Source of the DNA: Branchiostoma floridae
Lineage: Eukaryota; Chordata; Leptocardii; Amphioxiformes; Branchiostomatidae
Direction of reading: 5' to 3'
Assembly: GCF_000003815.2 (NCBI RefSeq)
Contig: NC_049988.1
Coordinates: 15,389,016-15,453,015, forward strand
Length of the DNA stretch: 64,000 bases
The translations under genes were made by a program, and so were the position numbers. Every line of letters starts with the position of its first letter. Position 1 is the stretch's first letter. The notes under the pieces are model-generated. The model was given only the letters and a program-made list of their open reading frames with translations, was not told where the DNA came from and did not search any database. Of this stretch, positions 58,001 through 64,000 are shown one piece after another.

Positions 58001-60834
58001 ACCTTCCATCTAACTTTTACTGACTTGGTGAAAATGTAAGTTGCATTTTACTATACAAACATTAGTATTTATAGAGGAATGTTGACAATATTGTATCAGA
58101 TTGTGATAGTGTATACATGAACATGTTCCAGAAAAGCACTAGGCAAACTGTCACATTAAATAATCTGACAAAGTGTATCTAGTGTTACCCGGAAAATACA
58201 AATTTATGTAGGTTACACAGCTCTTTAACTAAAATAAAGAGTATTAGCAAGTTACATCCTATCTTTTCCTAATTCAAACATTAGAAAAAATGCTGATGGT
58301 GAAACAGGTTAACAAGAATCTAGTAATCTGGTGTATTAATAATAATAATTATCTAGTCCAGTTAAACATCAACTTGCATAATTATATTCGAAAATTGCAT
58401 CTTTACGGACTTGACAGCAAAGTGTATACAAACTATATACATATATAACGTTGTATATAATGTCAAGGAGCATGAAAGGGGTACTCAAAAAAAAATTTTA
58501 ACACAACTTCAAAACATATTGTGAGTGAGTGTTTGGTCCGCACATAACTTTAAAAACATTATGTAGAACTCTCAGAAACGTCCGCCTCATTCGTAGATGT
58601 AGTCGTAGATTTCGTCGTCTGCGTCAAGAAAACCTCGGTAGTTGCCGCCGGCCGGCTCGGGGTAGGCCTCCCTGATCGCCCAGACGGCACAAGACGGCAG
58701 GACACGCCGGATCTTTCTCCCCAGCCGCTGATGCAACCAGGCAGTGCACTGCCGGTACGCCTGGAGACGGTACGTGCGTGGTGGGTACTCATCCCTCAGC
58801 GGCTCCAGCTTGATATCAACCCGGAAGTTGAGTGCCGCGTCCAGGACGGCTTTGTTCAGAACGACGGCGCTGAAGTCGGGATGATCCCGCAGGCAGTGGA
58901 TGCCGTCCCACTGCCCTACGCCCTTTGTCTCCGCTTCTGTCAAATCATGACAACAGACGCACTCGCGAACTGTTGTCATCGGCCGGCAGTTGGTGCACCT
59001 GCACCACAAAAAATCATCGAGGCGCCACTCCTCCGTCTCTACGTCTTCCCCGTCCCAGTACGCCGTACTGTGTGCTCCCAAGCACTCCGGTTCGGAAGGT
59101 GGGGCGACAGGATCGACCGGCAGCGGACCAACGTCTCCCTCCCCACTTCCTCCTAACGCCGGCGCCGGCGCCTGGCGCCTGGGTTGAAAATTGTAGGCAA
59201 TAATGTTGGCCGGGTCAAACTCCTCTCTGTAAAGTCTCTCCATGATTTTGTCGAACGTGATGTTGTGTTGATTCCATTCACAGTGACGTCAATAAGGTCC
59301 CGGATGTTGGGATTCCCCTGCCAAAATGGCAGCCCCGGAGCCGGGGGCAGGCGGTAACTTGAGACGGCCGGCAAAAACAACAAGTACGGTGGACCAGAGC
59401 GACAGTTGCAAAAACGTTTTTATTGGGATATATTGTTAATGAAACAAAAACTCCTGCTAATCCCTGGTGCTCCCCTTTAATACTAATTTGATACTGCTGC
59501 ATAAAGACTGAAGAAAGGCCAGCTCTTAGTATAAAATTGTGGTTCGGGTGGCAGGGGAGGAGAAGCACCCGACATAAGTCAAGTAAGTCAAGTACAAAAA
59601 TGTAAGTCAATTCATCCAAAACGGAATGAAAATCTCAGAATTACGGAATTATATTGATCTTGAGGATCGGTATATAAAAACTGGTTTGAACTCACATTTA
59701 GGATTTTTTTCACTCTATACATTTTACAAATATTACATGCATGAGATAACATGTATGTCCGTAAGCTTAACTGGTAGCAGCCTCACAGTTCTGTCCAATC
59801 CTACGTAGGGCATATAGGTTGGGACTCTAGCCATCTTTCAGAAGAGACCTAAGATTGGGGTTTGAGGTGCCTCAAGCACATTAAAGGGGAGGATTATCAA
59901 CCCCCCTTTATACTGATATATACCCTGCTATTGAAACAGCTGGTGGCCATATGTGTCACTTGGAGGAACAAGCCAGCATTAACTTGTATTGGAACCCCAG
60001 AGTTCTAATTTTTTCCTACTTTTTTTTAAATCCAGGAGTAGACTGCGGTATCTGCCAGGACACAGAGCCTGGTAGTCTGCTGGTGGAAACAACTAAGTGC
60101 CGGCACAGGTTTCACTTTGATTGCCTGGTCAAGTGGCTACAGGTAAATGTACATGTACATTGTATATAGATTGTCTGAAGTGGTTATCAGTTATCATTGT
60201 GTATCAATTCAAAAGAGAGATTCTGGAGAATGTAGATAACAGGTCACCTTACAGATGCTTGATTCCTAGTATGGGTTGATAGTAGGGGTGGGTACCAGTA
60301 TGGTGTACCAGTACAAAACAGTTTTTTCTTGTTGGACCTAAAAAAGTATATCGGCAAACATTCACGTGTTTCGGGGATTACAGTTCCAAGAAAAGAACAA
60401 GAGCGAAGTAGAGGAGAGTTGATGCCAATGGATGTCAGATACTCTGCCAAACAGAATCCTTTGTAGTGAAATGAACCATTCTTTTGTGTATCGCCCATTT
60501 TTTTCATAAGTTTTCAGAGATAATTAGGTCCAGGATCAGGTCCAGACCTGGACCTGATTCCCTGTACCTGAACTTCTGTCCCTGTACCCACCCCTAGTTG
60601 ATAGTGATTAATGGTAATCTCTTAAAGGTAAAATCTCTGTTCATACAGCATTATGTACATCTGATTTGAAATGGTTTTTTTTTGTCTTGACAGGAGTAAT
60701 CTGGGCATGTATTTTATTAAATTCATGATGTTGTAACCTCGCATTTCCTAACTTTTAAATACTTTTTCTTCCTTATCAATTAGGAACAAAATGTTTGCCC
60801 CCTCTGTTGGCAAGAAGATCCCCTGAGGCCATAG
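46003..60834 (+). CDS. large disordered protein with C-terminal RING-H2 finger, probable E3 ubiquitin ligase
   Basis: Coding exons: 46003-46275, 46750-46806, 47292-49458, 49622-49731, 50070-50198, 51330-51414, 51824-51918, 52088-52127, 52277-52354, 52542-52648, 52758-52925, 53162-53252, 60036-60142, 60784-60834. They total 3,558 nt, giving 1,185 residues with every phase matching. The start is AACCATGG, a good Kozak context. Residues 1-830 are low-complexity, rich in Lys, Glu, Ser and Asp, with two long imperfect repeats. An acidic segment (LLGDADEDDQDGYNPPPEWL) follows. About 985-1130 are ordered (TVTVLGLGEQVV, FTVKLPGGRSIPSDMPLDPW, ITWLWRV). The end is a C3H2C3 RING: CGIC, CRHRFHFDC, CPLC. 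RING-H2 domains recruit E2 enzymes. The family is not recognised. The RING exons are cut off from the rest by a 6.2-kb Kolobok insertion in the intron. Confidence 0.88.
47056..47240. repeat. dispersed repeat copy
   Basis: GCCAAGAAGGGTATGTTTTTGG, TTGGTATGTGGGTGGGGTTGGG and AACAAAGGTCAACTTTG are diverged versions of the repeat at 9,000-9,250. It lies in the intron before the giant exon. Confidence 0.5.
47292..49458 (+). CDS. giant exon of the RING protein
   Basis: A 2,167-nt exon, phase 0 in and 1 out (donor ACAA|GTAAGT). It encodes a short predicted coiled coil (VQEKMKEIETKMCETRTILA) and then a highly charged disordered region. Two related stretches occur: LSVSTTSSASDIPSPMEDQH with its DDKQPEMSKVDASDS partner, and STTSSSSNILCPAEDPHQ with GDEKPKMSKVDTPES. 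Basic patches such as SRKKKKAET and KMKKKRRGSEE could be nuclear-localisation signals (inference). Confidence 0.88.
50521..50596 (+). other. candidate alternative exon with in-frame stop (RING gene)
   Basis: A CTTTCTTTCCAG acceptor and an AATAGG|GTAAAG donor enclose 76 nt. In phase 0 after exon 50070 it reads QGGGLCLQSSQQTSWSFHNT and stops 24 codons in. It could be a poison or terminal exon that yields a RING-less protein. Confidence 0.35.
51940..52020. mobile_element. half copy of foldback MITE family 1
   Basis: CAGCTTGATATTCCTATTAT, AACAATGGATATGGGTTACCC and TGAACTTTCGTT correspond to the right half of copies A-C. It begins about 20 bp after the donor of exon 51824. Confidence 0.55.
53025..53115. 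mobile_element. half copy of foldback MITE family 1
   Basis: TTTGAAACCACCATCCATTG, TTGATATCCTTAAATACCCTG and GCAACGGATATAGGTTACCC match the right half of copy C. It lies in the intron before exon 53162. Confidence 0.7.
53282..53493. repeat. Kolobok left terminal inverted repeat
   Basis: Contains TTGACGTCAC (a CRE palindrome), the small palindrome CTGCCATTTTGGCAG with a YY1-like CCATTTT core, and CCCCGGCTCCGGGG. The transposase start codon lies 204 bp inside it. It probably acts as promoter as well as transposase-binding end. Confidence 0.92.
53697..57396 (+). CDS. Kolobok transposase with N-terminal THAP zinc finger
   Basis: Exons 53697-54059, 54654-56102, 56349-56577, 56772-56918, 57143-57396 total 2,442 nt (813 residues), all phases matching, no internal stop. 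Residues 1-90 form a THAP domain: MPSCVSCHNNN start, HRFPSED, LQRWLIAVR, FVCSEHFSADSC and a final FP (FPTQFG), with C2CH ligands C-x2-C and C-x2-H. A Ser/Thr/Asp-rich linker has two identical 22-residue repeats (about 180-224). A zinc-binding-type CECGQPL...CSSCSNRGTW follows. The catalytic region has GDGRCDSPGHCAKY (Asp468, Asp472), TDRHRGIG (Asp535) and HINHQYDVFHMAKSI, matching RNase H-like Kolobok transposases. The third acidic residue cannot be placed by eye. It cuts and pastes the element at TTAA. Confidence 0.9.
54828..54959 (+). repeat. 66-nt direct repeat inside the transposase exon
   Basis: Two 66-nt units starting GATTCAGGCGTGTCTACATC at 54828 and 54894 encode DSGVSTSSLLSDSGSSTAQ twice in the disordered linker. 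They look identical except near the end of the second unit. Confidence 0.9.
57397..58586. other. intergenic spacer inside Kolobok, with long tandem repeat
   Basis: This separates the two convergent genes of the transposon. Units of ~241 and ~234 bp starting GAGGAATG at 57599, 57840 and 58074 make about 2.6 copies, ending near 58,225. An AATAAA at 58,233 could serve the transposase transcript. Nothing coding was seen. Confidence 0.75.
57599..58225. repeat. tandem repeat of 234-241 bp, ~2.6 copies
   Basis: Shared blocks are GTGATAGTGTATACATGAAC, GGAAAATACAAATTTATGTA and TAAGTTGCATTTTACTATAC. Copies two and three are nearly identical; the first is more diverged. Confidence 0.9.
58587..59243 (-). 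CDS. P2X7-type C-terminal (ballast) domain protein carried by Kolobok
   Basis: A single-exon frame of 218 residues. Residues 1-75 are Pro/Gly/Glu-rich. From about 80 it has FLWCRCTNCRPM, RECVCCHDL and HCLRDHPDF, then AVVLNKAVLDAALNF, RTYRLQAYRQCTAWLHQRLG, LPSCAVWAIREAYPEPAGG and NYRGF. The cysteine pattern and the order WCxC..C, CC, C, YRxCxxW, LPSCxxWxIRxxFP, YxGF match the zinc-coordinating ballast domain of the vertebrate P2X7 receptor. There are no P2X channel or membrane segments. The start codon lies 21 bp inside the right inverted repeat, so that repeat is the likely promoter. The gene is convergent with the transposase. Its role for the transposon is unknown; it could be regulatory, anti-silencing or a captured host gene. 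Confidence 0.88.
   Translation of the reverse strand: MERLYREEFDPANIIAYNFQPRRQAPAPALGGSGEGDVGPLPVDPVAPPSEPECLGAHSTAYWDGEDVETEEWRLDDFLWCRCTNCRPMTTVRECVCCHDLTEAETKGVGQWDGIHCLRDHPDFSAVVLNKAVLDAALNFRVDIKLEPLRDEYPPRTYRLQAYRQCTAWLHQRLGRKIRRVLPSCAVWAIREAYPEPAGGNYRGFLDADDEIYDYIYE
59265..59476. repeat. Kolobok right terminal inverted repeat
   Basis: Inverted copy of 53282-53493, including the TGACGTCA and GCCATTTTGGC palindromes. It lies directly upstream of the ballast-domain gene on the minus strand. Confidence 0.92.
60036..60142 (+). CDS. RING-H2 exon 1 of the RING protein
   Basis: Acceptor TTTTTTTAAATCCAG, phase 1 in and 0 out. It reads VDCGICQDTEPGSLLVETTK and CRHRFHFDCLVKWLQ, giving six of the eight zinc ligands (C, C, C, H, H, C). 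Confidence 0.92.
60283..60596. mobile_element. 314-bp hAT-type MITE with 8-bp target duplication
   Basis: The left end TAGGGGTGGGTACCAG and right end CCTGTACCCACCCCTA are inverted. GTTGATAG is duplicated on both sides (60275-60282 and 60597-60604). An 8-bp duplication is typical of hAT elements. It lies in the last intron of the RING gene. Confidence 0.88.
60784..60834 (+). CDS. last exon of the RING protein: end of RING-H2
   Basis: Acceptor TTATCAATTAG. It reads EQNVCPLCWQEDPLRP and stops. CPLC supplies the last two zinc ligands. Confidence 0.92.
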   Translation, partial: EQNVCPLCWQEDPLRP

Positions 60835-60839
60835 CAGGA

Positions 60840-61143
60840 TACTCACATCATGAAACACCACCGATGCTGCCATAGATTATGACTGTTATAATTGTTATAA
60901 TCACAGTTAAAGTTGTGGTTTGTTCTTGAGAAAGTACTGCATTGTATATGACATTGTATATAATTGTATATGACATTGTATATAATTGTATATGACATTG
61001 TATATAATTGTATATGACATGCAGTATGCAGACTGTACATATAGTACTGTCAGTGACAGTTGTATTTAGAGTTCCAAACTCTGAGGAATTGAAAAAACTT
61101 TATTAACATATGGACCAACTAGGGTCGTCTTTTCCTTGCATTA
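60840..61143. other. 3' UTR of the RING gene with a 22-bp tandem repeat
   Basis: ATATGACATTGTATATAATTGT repeats about four times between 60,945 and 61,020. No clear AATAAA lies before the transposon that starts at 61,144, so transcripts may terminate beyond or use a variant signal. Confidence 0.6.
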
Positions 61144-62789
61144 AGGGACCGTACGATATTTATCGGGGGGGAGGGCTGGTGCATTGGAAGTTGGATCAAA
61201 AAATTTTTTGATGGCCCTCCCCCCCATCTCAAAAAAATTTAACGTGACCCTCCCCCTCCACCTAAAAAAAATCAACATGACCCTCCCCCCGACAGGCACA
61301 CAGGTAGAAAAACAACCGAAATAATCTTGATATAGACGTCAGGGCACAAGGGCGCCAGTGTTCTTGCCAGGATTTTTTCACAGCGTCGGGGCAGGGGTCC
61401 GGGGGCATGTTCCCCCGGGAAAATTTGGATTTTCAAACCCTCTAAAACAGAATTTCCTGCAACTTGAGAGGAAAATTATGCCCTTGAGATTGGATGCCGG
61501 TTGCCTTTTTTACTCCCGTTTTTCAGTAATCGACGTCCGCCCTCTCCCCAAAAATACGTTATTATAAGCTCGGGGAATCAGCAGTCCGTGATCTGGCCCG
61601 GGTATTATTTGTCCAGTCATGTCTATATAAAAATTTTGGGGTTTTGATGCTTCCAAACAGGGCTCTAGCCAGTGAGCTCGTCAGCCCATGGAAAAATCCT
61701 GCCAATTTTTTTCTGGCATTGAATATTAAAAGAATGCCTACCTCGTGCGATCGATGTTGCGCCCTTCCGCATCAAATGCTAGTAGTTTTTCCAGAGGATA
61801 GAATAAACGGCGCCATCACACCTTGTGTTTTTTTTTTCTATTTTGCCCGATGATTTTACTCAAATTTATCGAATCGGTCGGGTTTTACAAGGCCGCGACG
61901 TCATTTTCCACGAGCGTGCGTTTGTTTCGTGCGACCTCAGGTAACCCCGTTTTCGGCGTGAAATCTTTGGCTCACCGCTGGATTTCTTTTTACATAGAGT
62001 AGAGTAGACCAAGAACGTTATACATTATACGAAGGAGGGCGATCTGCTGCATCTTTGGCAGTGATCAGTGCCGGTGTAGTCTTGAAGGAATACCCAGAAA
62101 AGACGTGCTGGTCGCTGCGATCGACAGTCCGTCAGGGGAAGGGGGGCCTGCCGCGCCATGTGCTACGGACGCCANNNNNNNNNNNNNNNNNNNNNNNNNN
62201 NNNNNNNNNNNNNNNNNNNNNNNNNNNNNNNNNNNNNNNNNNNNNNNNNNNNNNNNNNNNNNNNNNNNNNNNNNGACACTTGACAACAATATTGCGGCCC
62301 CCTTTTTCTGCCGCAAATTTTGTCCTTTTTGAAACAAAAGAAATGTTTTAAATAAAAAATAAAGTGTATAGTTTTGGATTCTTCACATATTTACCGTGCA
62401 CCGCTTTTGTAACTTAAATATTTTGGGAAACTCAGCCGAGCCGAGTGCGTCTTTCCAGAAAAAAATAAGTCTGTAGACGGGATGACGTATGCCTGGCGGG
62501 AACACTGGTCCAGGGCAGCGCCACTTTGGGGGGCCTAGGGGGGCAAAGCCCCCCGGAAGCTCTTGCATTTTAGGCTATACAGAAGGCTTATTTTATCAGT
62601 TTTAGGGCCATGTCAAGATATCAAAACAAAAAGAGTATAAACAATTCTTTCAAAAAAATTAACATGGCCCTGACCCCCCTATCTAAAAAAAAAATTAACA
62701 TGGCCCTCCCCCTACCTCAAAAAAAATTAACATGCCCCTCCCCCCCTAACGCACCAGCCCTCCCCCCTGATAAATATCGTACAGTCCCT
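61144..62789. mobile_element. DNA transposon with ~40-bp inverted ends, interrupted by an assembly gap
   Basis: AGGGACCGTACGATATTTAT and the following GGGGAGGGCTGGTGC at 61,144 are mirrored at 62,789. Both ends continue into subterminal CCCTCCCCC-AAAAAAATT tandem blocks. Inner arms GGCGCCAGTGTTCTTGCCAGG and CCTGGCGGGAACACTGGTCC also pair, suggesting a nested or foldback structure. A 100-N gap lies inside. No transposase seen; target duplication not clear. Confidence 0.8.
62175..62274. other. assembly gap (100 N)
   Basis: Exactly one hundred N, the usual placeholder for a gap of unknown size. It lies inside the transposon at 61,144-62,789. Confidence 0.99.
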
Positions 62790-64000
62790 AAGTAAGATAC
62801 TAGTAATACATTTGCAATGCAAGGAAGATGTATATTGTGCCTGACATGTGTAGTGTCACACCATTAACACTGTTGTTACCTAGAAAGTAATTTTTGTTGG
62901 TGCCTTAAGGTTACCTTGAGTTGATAATACACATAGGATAAAAAGTACTGTTACTAGATATGGCTGAGCCATATTAGAATCTTACATGTATATGCTATAG
63001 GATCTACTGTTACAGTAACAGCTTCATGCTGACAGATGCAGTGCCATTGATATTCATTGTATGTATCAACAACCTCTATAGAAGTATGACATTGTGAATT
63101 GTTGTCACTAAGCTGTATCTATAGAGAATGTATGAATGATCCCTCAGTTTACATGACAGATTGATACTACATCAAGTTAACAGGAGGGTTTATCTGTTTA
63201 GTGATTCTCCAGATTGACATTGCCCACCCTCACATGTAAGGGAAGGCATGTTATGAACCTGCAAAGAAACCACTAGGCCACACCAATTTAATATGTTGGT
63301 TCTCAGATTTAAAGAAAACAATGCTATATATAATTGCAAATCAGCATGAAAATAGTCTCAAAGTGAATGTCTGTATCTATAATGTACCCGCTGTCAGGGA
63401 GCAAACTGAGTCAGATGCTAGTTTTCTTCCCAGCTTTCTAATATATACACAATGTACATGATGGTCTCTTGCTGAGATTTTGCAAGGGATGTATGGGATC
63501 CAAGAATCATATTGCTGTTGCCCTAAGACTACGTTTTGTATTTTGTCTTACACTGGGAAATTCCATGGAGGCATTCCATGTACAGGATGCCAAGGGAAGG
63601 AACAAAATCATACTTATCTAAGTTCTACAGTCTTTGTCATTTGGCTCCCTGTATCTGTGTCAAAAGACCTTAACACGGGTCACAACAGTCTCCTTGGATT
63701 AAAGCATACAGCAATGCCTTTTCCTAACGGGGTATCTGAGGAAGTTGCCTACATTTTTATGATGAGAGTTGAATGTCTGGGAAAATGTCAGGAATTTCTG
63801 GAAGGTATCGTAAAATCAAGGTGATTTTAAGGCTTTCTTATAAGTAAAAGTAATCCTAAATTCATCAGAAAAAGTATTTCTAAGAAGTAACAACTGATAA
63901 TATTCTCTTTGGGATTGTAAATTGGGTGTAAGTGGGACGCTTCTGCACTGATGGAGTCTTGGTCTTCCCAGTTGATCTAGAATGCAAGGAAGGGTGGGTG
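62790..64000. other. intergenic or intron, nothing recognised
   Basis: A 114-codon plus-strand open frame at 63,480-63,824 (MQGMYGIQESYCCCPKTTFC start) has no recognisable domain and no clear splice context. I do not call it a gene. Confidence 0.35.

Larger units (their letters stand above)
53282..59476 (+). mobile_element. Kolobok DNA transposon, apparently intact
   Basis: TTAA flanks both ends (53278-53281 and 59477-59480). The termini AGGGGAGCACCAGGG are inverted copies, and inverted repeats extend about 212 bp (53282-53493 and 59265-59476) with no difference I can find. It encodes a THAP-domain transposase in five open exons (+ strand) and a P2X7-ballast-domain protein (- strand). TTAA duplication plus a THAP transposase defines the Kolobok superfamily. 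Near-identical ends and open genes point to a recent, possibly active copy. It sits in sense orientation in the intron before the RING exons of its host gene. Confidence 0.93.

Noticed and set aside
58328-58350. Another tail of the 5S-type SINE (CTGGTGTATT and AAT repeats)
   Set aside because: The order of the AAT repeats relative to CTGGTGTATT is opposite to the real tail and nothing upstream matches.
58731-59156. 141-codon plus-strand open frame opposite the ballast-domain gene
   Set aside because: The minus-strand frame has the full cysteine and LPSC/YRGF pattern of the P2X7 domain; the plus frame is a high-GC shadow.
59278-59619. Open frame encoding the same peptide as 53,208-53,480
   Set aside because: The identical peptide arises because both lie in the Kolobok inverted repeats; it is not a gene.
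63480-63824. 114-codon plus-strand frame near the right edge
   Set aside because: No recognisable domain, signal or splice phase; too weak to call a gene.

Overview
This window looks like a piece of a cephalochordate (lancelet, probably Branchiostoma) nuclear genome. That is an inference from deuterostome-type multi-exon genes with small exons and longer introns, a clear Par-3 orthologue, dense short DNA transposons, a 5S-rRNA-derived SINE and a Kolobok transposon. It is draft assembly: a 100-base run of N lies at 62,175-62,274. There is no prokaryotic organisation. Genes were reconstructed by matching splice sites and checking that codon phase is kept from exon to exon; no transcript data were available.

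Layout. (1) About 2.1-26.9 kb, + strand: the 3' two thirds of the polarity scaffold Par-3 (PARD3), from the end of PDZ2 through PDZ3, the aPKC-binding/phosphorylation motif, a basic membrane motif, a coiled coil and the C terminus. Sixteen exons join without a phase break (1,113 residues in the window), and two further in-frame microexons are possible. The introns carry MITEs, a tRNA-type SINE and a 5S-type SINE. (2) About 26.9-30.6 kb: Par-3 3' UTR or intergenic sequence. (3) 30.6-34.6 kb, - strand: an unrecognised small single-pass membrane protein with a glycosylatable ectodomain and a proline- and acid-rich cytoplasmic tail. (4) 36-43.3 kb: a giant inverted (palindromic) minisatellite with ~51-bp units. 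Each unit carries a 3'-splice-site-like and a 5'-splice-site-like motif. The array is flanked by an inverted pair of ~80-bp sequences. (5) 44.6-60.8 kb, + strand: a 1,185-residue protein, mostly disordered and charged, ending in a RING-H2 finger, so probably an E3 ubiquitin ligase. (6) Inside the intron just before its RING exons sits a 6.2-kb, apparently intact Kolobok DNA transposon (53,282-59,476, TTAA target duplication, 212-bp inverted repeats). It encodes a THAP-domain transposase in five exons and, convergently, a single-exon protein with the cysteine-rich cytoplasmic (ballast) domain known from the P2X7 receptor. (7) 61.1-62.8 kb: another DNA transposon, interrupted by the gap. The last 1.2 kb shows no recognisable gene.

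The most interesting items are the Kolobok element with a P2X7-type ballast-domain passenger gene, and the palindromic minisatellite whose units mimic exon ends. Par-3 and the RING protein are ordinary host genes with no evident functional link; the transposon lies in the same orientation as its host gene and is a plausible source of altered RING-gene transcripts.
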